From Gordonia phthalatica (GTDB lineage Bacteria; Actinomycetota; Actinomycetes; Mycobacteriales; Mycobacteriaceae): a stretch of DNA of 64,000 nucleotides. The notes under the pieces are model-generated. The model was not told the origin of the DNA, searched no databases, and was given only the letters and a program-made list of their open reading frames with translations. The stretch is taken from NCBI RefSeq assembly GCF_001305675.1, contig NZ_CP011853.1, positions 1,922,001-1,986,000 of the forward strand. Reading direction: 5' to 3'. This document shows, piece by piece, positions 7,994-17,863 of this stretch. How positions within the stretch are numbered: the first letter of the stretch is position 1; the number at the start of each line of letters is the position of its first letter. The position numbers and the translations under genes are program-made.

Positions 7994-8487
7994 TGACCGC
8001 CCCCGGACCGTCTCCCTGGGACGCCGCCTTGCGGCTCCTGGGGACCCGGGCCCGGAGTCGGGCCGAGATGCGCGAGCGCCTCGAGAAGCGTGAGTTCACC
8101 GCCGACGAGGTGGAGACCACGCTGACGCGCCTCGACAAGGCCGGCCTGCTCGACGACGCCGAGTTCGCCGACGAGTGGGTGCGGTCGCGTCACCTGTACT
8201 CCGGCCGGGGTCGCGTGGCGCTCAAACGTGAACTGCGGGTCAAGGGCATCGACGAGGAGGTCGCCGCGCAGGCGCTCGCCCAGATCGATCCGGAGGACGA
8301 GCGTGCCAACGCAGTCCGGCTCGCGGAGAAGAAGCTGCGGGTGTCTGGCGAGGAGCTCGCCGACCGCGAGGTCCGGGCCAAGGCCTATCGCAGGCTGGCC
8401 GGAGCTCTCGGTCGACGAGGCTTCCCGCCCGACATCGTCGGATCGGTCGTCAAGGAAGTGCTCGACAACGCTAGCCGATCTTGTTGA
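7993..8487 (+). CDS. recX: regulatory protein RecX
   Basis: A 164-residue, mostly helical protein of the RecX family, which binds in the groove of the RecA filament and inhibits its activity. Repeats of the three-helix module are visible (RAEMRERLEKREF, DDAEFADEWVRSRH, GRVALKRELRVKGI). The ATG overlaps the recA stop (TGATG), giving tight coupling and shared SOS control. The 3' end overlaps the convergent gluD gene by 17 bp. Confidence 0.96.
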   Translation: MTAPGPSPWDAALRLLGTRARSRAEMRERLEKREFTADEVETTLTRLDKAGLLDDAEFADEWVRSRHLYSGRGRVALKRELRVKGIDEEVAAQALAQIDPEDERANAVRLAEKKLRVSGEELADREVRAKAYRRLAGALGRRGFPPDIVGSVVKEVLDNASRSC

Positions 8488-9367
8488 ACCCCGGAACGTT
8501 CTCCATGGTCTCCAGCTCGGCGACGTCGGGGTCCGGCGCATTGGTCTTGCGTCGGCCTCGACGGAGCCGGCGTTCCAGGTAGTTGGCGAATCCGGTGAGG
8601 CAGAAGTTGATGACGATCATGATGATCGCCACGACCACCAGGGACGGTAGATAGTTGCCCCAGTACGACGCCGAGACGATGCCGGACCGGACCACCTCGA
8701 TGTAGCCGAAGGCGTAGCCCAGTGCGCTGTCCTTCAAGGCGATGACCATCTGTGAGATCAACGCGGGCAGCATGGCGGTGACCGCCTGGGGGAGCAGGAT
8801 CATCCGCATCATCTGCGACTTCCGCAGACCGATCGACTGAGCGGCTTCACTCTGTCCGCGCGGAACGGCTTGGATGCCTGCGCGGAGGATCTCCGCGATC
8901 ACCGAACCGTTGTACAGGGTCAGACCGAAGACGACCGCGGCGAACGACAGCTGCGACGACGGCACCACCGCGTACTTGGCGAACAGGAAGTACGCGAAGA
9001 ACATCAGGATCAGCACCGGGAGTGCGCGGAAGACCTCCACGATGAACCCGGAGACCATGCGAACCCACTTGTGGTCGGACATGCGCCCGATACCGAGGAA
9101 CGCTCCGATGATCAATGCCAGGACGATCGAGACGAACGCGGCCTTCAGTGTTCCCCACAGTCCGGGAAGAATCCAGGTGGTCCAGGTGCCGCCGACGGTG
9201 AACGGGTCCCACTTCTCGGCGGCGAACTGACCGTTGTCGGCCAACACGGAGACCATGTACCCGAGCGCCGCCACCACGATGACGACGAAGACGACGGCGG
9301 TGATCCGATTGCGTGCCCGGGCCCGTGGGCCGGGAGCGTCGTACAGAACAGTCGACTGGTTGCTCAT
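8471..9367 (-). CDS. gluD: glutamate ABC transporter permease GluD
   Basis: A 298-residue inner-membrane permease of the polar-amino-acid (HisMQ) family with a long N-terminal segment, about six membrane helices and the EAA loop around EAAQSIGLRKSQMMRMILLPQA. It forms the channel with GluC. ATG 9367 is chosen because it overlaps the gluC stop (ATGA); an upstream start at 9382 would only add five residues. Last gene of the gluA-gluB-gluC-gluD operon, converging on recX. Confidence 0.94.
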   Translation of the reverse strand: MSNQSTVLYDAPGPRARARNRITAVVFVVIVVAALGYMVSVLADNGQFAAEKWDPFTVGGTWTTWILPGLWGTLKAAFVSIVLALIIGAFLGIGRMSDHKWVRMVSGFIVEVFRALPVLILMFFAYFLFAKYAVVPSSQLSFAAVVFGLTLYNGSVIAEILRAGIQAVPRGQSEAAQSIGLRKSQMMRMILLPQAVTAMLPALISQMVIALKDSALGYAFGYIEVVRSGIVSASYWGNYLPSLVVVAIIMIVINFCLTGFANYLERRLRRGRRKTNAPDPDVAELETMENVPGFNKIG

Positions 9368-10047
9368 CGCTTGACCGCCCATCGCTTGGCCGCCCAGCCG
9401 AAGAAGGCTCCCTCGGAGAGCGTGATGATCATGAAGCCCACGGCGATGATCGCGAAGATCACCAGGATCTGGTCGCCGTTGGTCTCCAACTCCGACTTCA
9501 TCAGCAACGCGGCCTCACTGACGCCGATCACCGAGGCGATCGTCGTGTTCTTGGTGAGGGCGATCAGGACCGAGCCGAGCGGTGCGATCACCGTGCGCAA
9601 CGCCTGCGGCAGGACGATGAGTCCGAACACCTGCGGGAACGACAGCCCGAGTGAGCGGGCGGCCTCCGCCTGACCGATCGGCACGGTATTGAAACCGGCT
9701 CGGAGCGTCTCGCACACGAACGTCGAGGTGTAGAGGATGAAGCCGAGCACGGCGAGCCGGAAGTTGTTGCTCTCGATGAACGTCGCATTGTCCGGAGCCA
9801 AGGCCAGTCCGAGATTCTGATACAGGCCGATGGAGCAGAAGATGATGATCAGCGTGAGCGGGGTGTTGCGGACGACGTTGACGTAGACCGTCGCGAAGCC
9901 GCGCATCACCGGGACGGGGGACACCTTCATGCCGGCGAGGAGCACGCCCCAGATCAGGGAGCCGATCGCCGAGTAGAAGGTCAGTTTGATGGTGATCCAG
10001 AACGCGGGCCACAGTGCCGGGCCCATGCTCTCCCACAGTGTGGACAT
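9364..10047 (-). CDS. gluC: glutamate ABC transporter permease GluC
   Basis: A 227-residue membrane permease of the HisMQ type. The EAA motif is in GQAEAARSLGLSFPQVFGLIVLPQAL (about residues 130-155), which docks to the ATPase GluA. It partners GluD to make the translocation pore. Its start codon directly abuts the gluB stop, and its stop overlaps the gluD start, so the permeases are translationally coupled. Confidence 0.94.
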   Translation of the reverse strand: MSTLWESMGPALWPAFWITIKLTFYSAIGSLIWGVLLAGMKVSPVPVMRGFATVYVNVVRNTPLTLIIIFCSIGLYQNLGLALAPDNATFIESNNFRLAVLGFILYTSTFVCETLRAGFNTVPIGQAEAARSLGLSFPQVFGLIVLPQALRTVIAPLGSVLIALTKNTTIASVIGVSEAALLMKSELETNGDQILVIFAIIAVGFMIITLSEGAFFGWAAKRWAVKR

Positions 10048-11064
10048 CTAGGAGTCTCCTTCGCAGGGGGTGCCGGGCGAGGTCAGGAAGTCCAGGTCGC
10101 CGACGGTCGGGAGGAGCTTGTATCCCGACTCGGGGGCGTCGGCCCGGGCGATCCATTCGTCGACGATGCTGTCGCCGAGGGACGAGCGGAGGGCGGTGCT
10201 CCACGGTGACTCGGTGGAACCGGCCTTCGGCTGAAGCATGGCGGTGACGGCCTCATTCGCCTCGGTGACGGCGGCCGGGTAGTCCTTCGCCATACCGATG
10301 CCGTAGCGCTCGGTGGAGAAGGGGGCGCCCTTCTTCTTCAGCTTGCCCTTGACGCAGGCGTTCTTCGGATACGTCATCGACACGAGCTTGAACTCGCCCG
10401 GGTACTTGTTCGCGTAGCCGGCCAGGATGGTCTCGTCGGTGGTGAGGGCGTCGACCTTGCCGCGCCGCAGTGCTTCCACGCACGACGAGTAGGAGTCGTA
10501 CTCCTGCAACTGCACGCCCGAGAGCTGGGCCTTCACATTCTGCGCCGACGTGGAACCGCTCACCGAGCAGAGCTTCTTGCCCTTGTCCAGATCGGTCAGC
10601 GAGGTCAGCGACGTGTCGTCCGCGCGCACCAGCAGGCCCTGGTAGGTCACCAGGTACGGTCCGGCGAACGCCACCTTCTTCGAGCGAGCCTCGTTGATCG
10701 AGTAGGTCGCGGAGATCATGTCGACCTCGCCGTTGCCGATCAACGTCTCGCGCTGCGCGGACGGCGTCTCACGCCAGGTGATCTCCGGATGGGCGACACC
10801 GAGCTTGTCGGCGATGTGATTCACCACGAACTCCGACACCGTGGGGTCGAAGCCCACCACCGAGCCGTCGGGGTTCTGCTGTCCCATTCCCGGCTGGTCG
10901 TACTTGGTGCCGAGCACCACGTGTCCGCTCTTGATGGATTCGATCAGGTTGCGGGGATCGGAGCTGCCACACCCTGCGATCAGGGCCGCGATCATTGCGA
11001 CGACCGCGCCGACGGCGATCAGCCGACGGCTTCGTGACAGTCGCGTGGTCCGTTGCACGTTCAC
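10048..11064 (-). CDS. gluB: glutamate-binding lipoprotein GluB
   Basis: A 338-residue periplasmic-binding-protein-like (SBP_bac_3) lipoprotein that captures glutamate outside the membrane. It has a basic n-region, hydrophobic segment and lipobox LIAGC with the lipidated cysteine at residue 32. Family signatures include GSVVGFDPTVSEFV and NGEVDMISATYSINEAR. The mature domain is of usual size. Second gene in gluABCD, four nt after gluA. Confidence 0.95.
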   Translation of the reverse strand: MNVQRTTRLSRSRRLIAVGAVVAMIAALIAGCGSSDPRNLIESIKSGHVVLGTKYDQPGMGQQNPDGSVVGFDPTVSEFVVNHIADKLGVAHPEITWRETPSAQRETLIGNGEVDMISATYSINEARSKKVAFAGPYLVTYQGLLVRADDTSLTSLTDLDKGKKLCSVSGSTSAQNVKAQLSGVQLQEYDSYSSCVEALRRGKVDALTTDETILAGYANKYPGEFKLVSMTYPKNACVKGKLKKKGAPFSTERYGIGMAKDYPAAVTEANEAVTAMLQPKAGSTESPWSTALRSSLGDSIVDEWIARADAPESGYKLLPTVGDLDFLTSPGTPCEGDS

Positions 11065-11068
11065 GGCC

Positions 11069-11821
11069 TCAGCCTCCCAGGATCTTGGAGAGGAAGTCCT
11101 TGGCGCGGTCGGACTTCGGTGCCGTGAAGAAGCTCTCCGGATCGGTGTCCTCGACGATCTGACCGTCCGCCATGAAGATCACGCGGTCGGCGGCCTTCCG
11201 GGCGAAGCCCATCTCGTGGGTCACCACCACCATCGTCATGCCCTCCTTGGCGAGGGACACCATCACGTCGAGCACCTCGGAGACCATCTCGGGGTCCAGC
11301 GCCGAGGTCGGCTCGTCAAAGAGGAGGACCTTCGGCGACATGGCGAGCGACCGCGCGATCGCGACGCGCTGCTGCTGACCGCCGGACAGCTGGGCGGGGT
11401 ACTTGTCGCGCTGGGTACCGACACCGACCCGGTCGAGCAGTTCGCCCGCACGCTTCTCCGCATCCGACTTGGCCGCCTTGCGGACCTTGATGGGGCCCAG
11501 CGTGACGTTCTCCAGGATCGTCTTGTGCGAGAACAGGTTGAACGACTGGAAGACCATGCCGACGTCGGCGCGGAGCTTCGCGAGGTCCTTGCCCTCGTCG
11601 GGCAGCAGCGACCCTTCGATGCGGATCTCGCCGCTGTCGATCGGCTCCAACCGGTTGATGGTGCGGCACAGTGTGGACTTGCCCGAGCCCGACGGGCCGA
11701 GGACGACCACCACCTGGCCCTTCGGTACCTCCAAGTCGATATCGCGAAGAACGTGCAGATCTCCGAAATGCTTCTGCACGTTCTTCATTGAGATCATGGG
11801 TGTGACATTCGAGTCGGCCAT
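11069..11821 (-). CDS. gluA: glutamate ABC transporter ATP-binding protein GluA
   Basis: A 250-residue ABC ATPase that powers glutamate import. Walker A GPSGSGKST is at residues 42-50, the signature LSGGQQQRVAIARSL at about 147-161, Walker B VLLFDEPTSALDP just after, and the switch His in VVVTHEMGFA. ATG 11821 is used; a TTG at 11845 would add eight residues and an internal ATG at 11797 would remove eight. First gene of gluABCD, divergent from miaB. The same cluster sits next to recA-recX in Corynebacterium. Confidence 0.95.
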   Translation of the reverse strand: MADSNVTPMISMKNVQKHFGDLHVLRDIDLEVPKGQVVVVLGPSGSGKSTLCRTINRLEPIDSGEIRIEGSLLPDEGKDLAKLRADVGMVFQSFNLFSHKTILENVTLGPIKVRKAAKSDAEKRAGELLDRVGVGTQRDKYPAQLSGGQQQRVAIARSLAMSPKVLLFDEPTSALDPEMVSEVLDVMVSLAKEGMTMVVVTHEMGFARKAADRVIFMADGQIVEDTDPESFFTAPKSDRAKDFLSKILGG

Positions 11822-11888
11822 GGGTACAACGTAGTGTCCCGACAAGTGTGACGTGGGCGGATTTGCATCGGCACGTAATCTTAGAGGT

Positions 11889-13433
11889 GTGAGTGTTGAG
11901 GCCCCCCGCCATCAGGCGACCGACATGTCGGTTCCTGCCGTACGTTCCTACTCGGTCCGAACGTACGGATGTCAGATGAACGTCCATGACTCCGAACGGA
12001 TCGCGGGTCTCCTGGAGGACGCCGGTTACGTCGCCGCGGCCGACGGCGACGACGCGGACCTCGTGGTCTTCAACACGTGCGCCGTGCGCGAGAACGCCGA
12101 CAACAAGCTGTACGGCAACCTGTCGCACCTGGCGCCGGTGAAAGAGGCGCGGCCCGGCATGCAGATCGCCGTCGGCGGCTGCCTGGCGCAGAAGGACAAG
12201 GACGTCGTCCTCAAGCGAGCGCCCTGGGTCGACGTGGTGTTCGGCACCCACAACATCGGATCGCTTCCGGTGCTGCTGGAGCGCGCCCGCCACAATGAGG
12301 AGGCCCAGGTCGAAATCCTCGACTCCCTCGATCGCTTCCCGTCGACGCTGCCCGCGCGACGTGACTCGGCGTACTCGGGATGGGTGTCGATCTCCGTCGG
12401 CTGCAACAACACCTGCACCTTCTGCATCGTTCCGTCACTGCGCGGCAAAGAGGTGGACCGTCGCCCCGGCGACATCCTCGCCGAGGTTCAGGCGCTCGTC
12501 GACCAGGGCGTCCTGGAGGTGACCCTCCTCGGCCAGAACGTGAACGCCTACGGCATGTCGTTCGCCGACCCGGCCGTCCCACGTGATCGGGGCGCCTTCG
12601 CCGACCTGCTGCGCGCGTGCGGCACCATCGAGGGCCTGGAGCGCGTGCGTTTCACCTCGCCGCATCCCGCCGAGTTCACCGACGACGTGATCGAGGCGAT
12701 GGCGCAGACCCCGAACATCTGCCCACAGCTGCACATGCCGCTCCAGTCCGGTTCCGACCGCGTGCTGCGCGCGATGCGCCGCAGCTACCGGCAGTCGAAG
12801 TACCTCGGCATCCTGGACCGGGTGCGGGAGGCGATGCCGCATGCGGCCATCACCACCGACATCATCGTCGGCTTCCCCGGCGAGACCGAGGAGGACTTCG
12901 CCGAGACCCTGTCCGTCGTCGAGAAGGCGCGCTTCTCCAGTGCGTTCACCTTCCAGTACTCGCCGCGACCGGGCACCCCGGCCGCCACCATGGCCGACCA
13001 GGTCCCGCCCGAGGTCGTCACCGAGCGCTACCAGCGGCTGATCGCCCTGCAGGAGCGGATCTGCCTGGAGGCCAACACGGAGCTCGTGGGCTCCGACGCC
13101 GAACTGCTGGTCTCGGCGGGCGAGGGCCGGAAGAACTCCGAGACCGGACGCATGACCGGTCGTGCCCGCGACGGCCGCCTGGTCCACTTCCGCGGCGCCC
13201 CCGACATCCGTCCCGGCGACGTCGTGACCGTGACGATCACGGACGCCGCACCCCATCACCTGATCGCCGACTCCGGAGTGCACAGTCACCGTCGCACCCG
13301 GGCGGGCGACGCACACGAAGCGGGCACCAAGCCCACCACGCCACCGGTCGGCGTGGGACTCGGCATGCCGACCATCGGAGCCACAGCAGTCGACGCGCCG
13401 GTCAGCGCCTGCGGAATGGGAGACCTGACATGA
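11889..13433 (+). CDS. miaB: tRNA-2-methylthio-N6-dimethylallyladenosine synthase MiaB
   Basis: A 514-residue radical-SAM methylthiotransferase that adds the 2-methylthio group to i6A37 in tRNA. The auxiliary cluster cysteines are C28, C64 and C98 (YGCQMN, NTCAVREN, GGCLAQ); the radical-SAM CxxxCxxC is C172/C176/C179. A TRAM RNA-binding domain follows (about 410-470), then a disordered tail. GTG 11889 is chosen because TAATCT (11876-11881) lies seven nt upstream, as for a leaderless transcript; ATG 11925 is the alternative. Its stop overlaps the next start (ATGA). MiaA, which supplies the substrate, is 4.4 kb downstream. Confidence 0.95.
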   Translation: MSVEAPRHQATDMSVPAVRSYSVRTYGCQMNVHDSERIAGLLEDAGYVAAADGDDADLVVFNTCAVRENADNKLYGNLSHLAPVKEARPGMQIAVGGCLAQKDKDVVLKRAPWVDVVFGTHNIGSLPVLLERARHNEEAQVEILDSLDRFPSTLPARRDSAYSGWVSISVGCNNTCTFCIVPSLRGKEVDRRPGDILAEVQALVDQGVLEVTLLGQNVNAYGMSFADPAVPRDRGAFADLLRACGTIEGLERVRFTSPHPAEFTDDVIEAMAQTPNICPQLHMPLQSGSDRVLRAMRRSYRQSKYLGILDRVREAMPHAAITTDIIVGFPGETEEDFAETLSVVEKARFSSAFTFQYSPRPGTPAATMADQVPPEVVTERYQRLIALQERICLEANTELVGSDAELLVSAGEGRKNSETGRMTGRARDGRLVHFRGAPDIRPGDVVTVTITDAAPHHLIADSGVHSHRRTRAGDAHEAGTKPTTPPVGVGLGMPTIGATAVDAPVSACGMGDLT

Positions 13434-14089
13434 ACAAGCAAGAAGCCGGAACCTTCAACGAGTACGAGAAGGAACTGCGCAAGGCCGAGAAGAAGGTCGC
13501 CGGCGAGATCGACCCGGGCGCCCGCGCGCTCGTCGTCGCCGTCGGCGTGCTCGTCGCGATGGTGTCCCTGGTGCTCCCGCACGCGGGCGAGGCCACCGGG
13601 CTCGACGTTCTGACGATGTCGAGCAAGGCGCAGGCCGAGGCCATCAAGCTCCCGTCGACGATCTTCGTGTACCTCCTGGTGATCTTCGCGATCGGCTTCT
13701 CCGGCCTCGCGCTGGTGACCCGCCGCTGGGTGCTCGCGCTGGTCGCCCTCGCGGGCACGTGTATCTCCTCGGTGGCCGGTCTGTTGGCGGTCTGGACGCG
13801 CAACACCGTCGGTGTCCACGACATCGACACCCCCACCGGGGCGGGCATCGGCCTGTACCTGGGCTGGTTCGTCGCGATGGCGCTCGTCTTCCACTGGGGT
13901 CGAGTCGTGTGGAACCGCAGCACCTACCACCTGCAGGTCGCCGAGGACCGTCGCGCCGAGGCCGCCCGCCGCGAGGCGTTCGGCATGTCGCTGCAGCACC
14001 CGGTGGCGCCGAAGAGCGCACCGGCGAGCGGTGCCGATGCCGAGAAGAGTGACGAGGACCAGACTCCCGGCGAGACGCCGGAGGCCTGA
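13430..14089 (+). CDS. conserved actinobacterial membrane protein (Rv2732c-like)
   Basis: A 219-residue protein of unknown function. A charged N-terminal region (EYEKELRKAEKKVAGEIDPGA) precedes four predicted membrane segments (about 33-50, 78-98, 100-124, 138-158) and a charged, disordered tail. The ATG overlaps the miaB stop, so it is translationally coupled to miaB, the same arrangement as Rv2733c-Rv2732c in M. tuberculosis. No enzymatic motif is visible. Confidence 0.85.
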   Translation: MNKQEAGTFNEYEKELRKAEKKVAGEIDPGARALVVAVGVLVAMVSLVLPHAGEATGLDVLTMSSKAQAEAIKLPSTIFVYLLVIFAIGFSGLALVTRRWVLALVALAGTCISSVAGLLAVWTRNTVGVHDIDTPTGAGIGLYLGWFVAMALVFHWGRVVWNRSTYHLQVAEDRRAEAARREAFGMSLQHPVAPKSAPASGADAEKSDEDQTPGETPEA

Positions 14090-14110
14090 CTCCTCGCCTG
14101 CGGCACCGGG

Positions 14111-15650
14111 TCAGATCGGCGAGATCGACCGCCGCTTGGTCGGCACGCGGGGCGGGCGGCGTTTCACCCGCCGCAGCGCCTCCGCCAGCATCGGCCGGGT
14201 GTCGGAGGGGAGCACCACGTCGTCGATGCCGAATCCGTCCGCCGCGAGCAGCGGGTCCACGTTGGCCTTGAACAGCGTGATCAGGTCGGCGCGCGCGCGG
14301 AGGCCGGGTCGGGCGCCGACTCGTACTGCGACCGGAAGGCCAGATCTCCGCTGTGGGCCACGCGAGCGACAGGTCGGCGTGGATGCTGCGTCCGCCGCCC
14401 ATCGCGATGTAGGCGGCGCCGTACGCCTTGCGGGTGACGATCACGAACCTCGGCACCGTCGCGCTGCCCAGTTCGTAGCCGAGTCGGGCACTGCGTCGGA
14501 CCAGGTTCGACTCCTCCGCGCCGGCCCCGACGAGGAAGCCGGGAAGGTCGATGAGGACCAGGATCGGCAGCCCGAACGCGTCACAGACCGCGACGAAGTG
14601 CGCCGCCTTCTCGCAGGCGTGGGCGTCGAGGGCGCCGGCGTGGACGCGCGGCTGATTCGCGACCACGCCCAGGGGCGGCCGTTCACACGCAACGGCGCGG
14701 TGACCACGTTCGGGGCGTGGGTGCGCTTGAGTTCGAAGACGGTGTCCACGTCGGCGATCGCCTCGATGACCTCGACGACGTCGTACGCCTGCCGCATGGA
14801 TGCGGGAATCATGGTGTCGATCGCGTCGGCACCGTCGCCCGGCCGGTGCGGCCCGGGCGTGACCAGCGGTTCACCGCCGGCCGACGGCGGCAGATAACTG
14901 AGGTACGCGCGAATCGCGTCGAGCGCTTTCCTGCTCGTCGTCGGCGACCACGTCGACGACGCCTCGCTCCGCCTGCAGATCGGCGCCGCCGATCTCCTCG
15001 TTGGTCATGGTCTCGCCGGTCGCGGCCTGGACCAGGGGAGCGGACGAGAGGCCGATCGTCCCGGTACCGCGCACGATCGTCACGAAGTCACAGCTCGCGG
15101 AGATGTTGGCGGGCGCGCCGAAGCCGGGCCCCATCATCGCGGCGACCAACGGCACGTGTCCGGACAGGTCCGTCAAACGCAGGAGGAGCTGCGACCCGGG
15201 TGCCGCGAGGCGCAAGTCGAGCGCCTCCTGCATCCGGTGCCCGCCGCCGTCCATCAGCATGACGAGGGGATCTCGTCGAGCAGAGCGCGTTCGGCGCACC
15301 GGTCGAGTTTGGCCATCCCCGTCGCACCGTTGCTGCCGCCGAGCACGGTGAAGTCGAACGCGGCGATCGCCGCCGGACGTCCGTCGATGTAGCCGATGCC
15401 CGTCACGACCCCGTCGCCCGGCGCGACGAGGGGAGCGGCGCCCTGCTGTGCGGGGCCCGGCCCGGCCAGCGCGCCGAACTCGTGGAAGCCGCCGTTCGCG
15501 AGGAACGCGACGCGTCCCCGCGCCGTCTGCTTCCCTCGGCCGTGTTGCTTCGCGACCTTCTCGGCGCGTGCCTCATCGGAAACGGCGTGGTAGGCGGCCC
15601 GGACCCGGGCGTTGAGGGCGGCTTCGGGGAGACTCGTTCGACGGCCGCAC
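14111..15650 (-). pseudogene. acyl-CoA carboxylase carboxyltransferase, multiply frameshifted
   Basis: Read on the minus strand in shifting frames, the stretch gives one continuous carboxyltransferase (propionyl/acetyl-CoA carboxylase beta type). It contains GRGKQTARGRVAFL, IAAFDFTVLGGSNG, LMDGGGHRMQEAL, FVTIVRGTGTIGLS, VANQPRVHAGALD, LIDLPGFLVGAGAEE and LAWPTAEI. Shifts fall at GGGG 15626-15629, GGGG 15266-15269, TTT 14927-14929, GGGG 14672-14675 and a GC run at 14289-14300. Around 14340 the segment normally reading MGxEGAV is missing (about ten codons). The putative GTG start overlaps the DUF349 stop (TAGTG). No single frame exceeds about a quarter of the domain, so the gene cannot make a working enzyme. 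Confidence 0.85.
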
Positions 15651-16978
15651 TAGCGGTCCGACAGAGCCGAGTGCGCCGCGGTGGCCCACTCGCGCCACTG
15701 CGCGGCCTGCTTCCGCAGGTCCGCGGCGTCGCGGTCCTTACCGGAGTCCTGCGCCTTCTGCGCCTGCTCCTCCAGCTTGTCGGCGCGTTCGGTGAACTGA
15801 GCGGCCCGCGCCTGCGCTTCGGGGTCGGTGCGCGCCCAGTCGGCGTCCTCCTCGGCCCGCAGACGCTTCTCCAGCGCGCGGACGCGGCCCTCCAACTTGC
15901 TCATCTGCTCGCGGGGGACCTTCCCGATCTCGTCCCACTTCTCGCGGAAGGTGCGGAAGTCGCGGCGAGCGGCCTCGAGGTCCTTGGCAGGATCGATCTG
16001 CTTCTCGGCCTCGTCCAGGAGTGCGATCTTCGCTTTCGCGTTCTCCGCGAACTCGGCGTCGCGCTCGGAGTTGACGGCGTTGCGGGCCTGGAAGAACACG
16101 TCCTGCGCGGCCTTGAACCGGACCCACAGCGCCTCGTCGGAATCGCGCGGAGCGCGACCGGCGGCCTTCCACTCGGCCAGGAGTTCGCGGAACCTGCCCG
16201 CGGTGGCACCCCAGTCGGTGGAGTTCGACAGCGCTTCCGCTTCGGCGATCAACTCCTCCTTGCGGACCTTCGCGCCCGCCCGTTCACGATCGAGGTCGGC
16301 GAAGTGGGCGCCGCGTCGTCGGTTGAACGCGTCCCGGGCCTTCGAGTAGCGACGCCACAGGGCGTCGTCGGTCTTGCGGTCGATGCCGCGGATCGTCTTC
16401 CACTCCTCCAGGATGGCGCGCAGGCGGTCACCGCCGGCCTTCCACGAGGTGCCCTCCGCGCCGATCTTCTCGGCTTCGGCGGCGAGCTTCTCCTTGCGTG
16501 CGATGGCCGACGCGCGCGCGGACTCGCGTTCCTCGCGGACCTCCTGCGCCACATCGTCCGCGCCGGCGACGATCGCGGTCAGCCGGGCGGCGAGGCCGTC
16601 GACGTCGCCGATCACCTGCGCGTCGGGGAGTTCGGCGAGGAGGTGTGCCGCGGTGGCCTGAGTCTTCTTGGGGTCGCCGGATCGAGCGGTGAGACGTTCC
16701 TCGAGGATCTCGACCTCGGTGGCCATGTCGGCGAACTTGCGAGCGAAGTGCGCGAGCCCCTCCTCGACGGTGCCAGCCTGCCACGATCCGATCTGGCGCT
16801 CACCGTTCGCGGTCTTGAGCCACACGCCGCCGTTCTCATCGATGCGCCCGAAGACGTCGGGGGCGGAGACCGGGACGGGATGGACGGGAACCGCGGGTCG
16901 CGGTCCGGGACCCGGACGTGGGCCGGGCTTGGGGCCGGGCTTCGGGGTGGATGCGTTCGGGTCGGTCGGGTTAGTCAT
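15650..16978 (-). CDS. DUF349 domain protein
   Basis: A 442-residue protein with a Pro/Gly-rich N-terminus (about 12-35), then repeated DUF349 modules of helical, charged sequence with recurring WKxxG.xxRxxDxxLWxRF-like units (for example EEWKTIRGIDRKTDDALWRR and AEWKAAGRAPRDSDEALWVR). A coiled coil with Glu/Arg/Ala-rich sequence ends the protein. The family has no settled function; the position near miaA matches Rv2731. Divergent from the next gene with a 150-bp spacer, and immediately upstream of the pseudogene. Confidence 0.88.
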   Translation of the reverse strand: MTNPTDPNASTPKPGPKPGPRPGPGPRPAVPVHPVPVSAPDVFGRIDENGGVWLKTANGERQIGSWQAGTVEEGLAHFARKFADMATEVEILEERLTARSGDPKKTQATAAHLLAELPDAQVIGDVDGLAARLTAIVAGADDVAQEVREERESARASAIARKEKLAAEAEKIGAEGTSWKAGGDRLRAILEEWKTIRGIDRKTDDALWRRYSKARDAFNRRRGAHFADLDRERAGAKVRKEELIAEAEALSNSTDWGATAGRFRELLAEWKAAGRAPRDSDEALWVRFKAAQDVFFQARNAVNSERDAEFAENAKAKIALLDEAEKQIDPAKDLEAARRDFRTFREKWDEIGKVPREQMSKLEGRVRALEKRLRAEEDADWARTDPEAQARAAQFTERADKLEEQAQKAQDSGKDRDAADLRKQAAQWREWATAAHSALSDR

Positions 16979-17128
16979 GCCTCATCCTCATACTCGTCTT
17001 CGCCGCGCGGCACGGCTGCCCATCACTACGTGCTTCATTCAAGCAGGGCGGGCGCGCGTCATGGGCCGTGGCCGCAACATTCACCCCGAGAGATTCGGAT
17101 TCGCCTGCGCCCCGGTAGCGTCGGTGCC

Positions 17129-17863
17129 GTGCTTGCCCTGCTTGCGATTGTCCCCAGCGCGCCGCTGCTGGTTCCCGAACTGGCCGGTCCGGCCGCCGTC
17201 GACACCGCGCCCGTTCGCGACGCCGTCCGGGCGGTCGGCGATCGGCTCGGGCAGGCGGCGACGCGCTGGATCGCGGTCGGGGCCGCCGACGGCGCGAGCG
17301 CTCCGGCAGCTGCTGCCGACTATCGGCGCTTCGGCGACTTCGGCGCCTACGGCGTGCCGGTTCGCGTCGAGTTGGGCGGCGAGGCCGGCGCGGGCACCGT
17401 GCCGCTGCCGCTGTCCATGCTGATCGCCGGATGGGTCCGCGGGCAGTCGGGCGGTGACACGACGGTGACACCGGTCGTGGTCGACGCCGCGGCGACGGCG
17501 CAGGAGTGCCGGGCGATCGGGGCCCGACTGGCAGCCGAGATCGAGGCGTCGCCCGAACCGATCGGAGTTCTCGTGGTCGCGGACGGGGCCACCGCCCTCT
17601 CTCGGACCGCACCGGGCGGAGGGGAGCGCGCGAGCGCCGTGGCGCTCCAGGCTCGGATCGACGCGGCGCTGGGTGCTGCGGACTGTGCGGCCCTGACCGG
17701 TCTGGGTGCCGAGGAATGCGTCGCCGACGGCGTCGGCGGTCGTGCCGCATGGCAGGTCCTCGCTGCCCTGTGCGCAGACGTCGCCTGCGACTCGTCGGTC
17801 CGGTATTCGGGAGCGCCGTTCGGCGTCGGCTACTCCGTCGCACTGTGGGTGCCGCAATCGTGA
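17129..17863 (+). CDS. conserved protein resembling class III extradiol dioxygenases (Rv2728c-like)
   Basis: A 244-residue protein starting MLALLAIVPSAPLLVPELAG. The opening resembles LigB/MEMO-like class III extradiol dioxygenase folds, but the metal-binding histidines of that family are not obvious, so catalysis is doubtful. It lies directly upstream of miaA as in mycobacteria. GTG 17129 is chosen because the fold begins there and a -10-like TAGCGT (17115-17120) is eight nt away, suggesting a leaderless mRNA. Its stop overlaps the miaA start (GTGA). Confidence 0.8.
   Translation: MLALLAIVPSAPLLVPELAGPAAVDTAPVRDAVRAVGDRLGQAATRWIAVGAADGASAPAAAADYRRFGDFGAYGVPVRVELGGEAGAGTVPLPLSMLIAGWVRGQSGGDTTVTPVVVDAAATAQECRAIGARLAAEIEASPEPIGVLVVADGATALSRTAPGGGERASAVALQARIDAALGAADCAALTGLGAEECVADGVGGRAAWQVLAALCADVACDSSVRYSGAPFGVGYSVALWVPQS

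Noticed and set aside
15482..17129. Plus-strand frame extending the Rv2728c-like protein by more than 500 codons
   Set aside because: The extension is antisense to the DUF349 gene and shows no similarity; the real start is GTG 17129.
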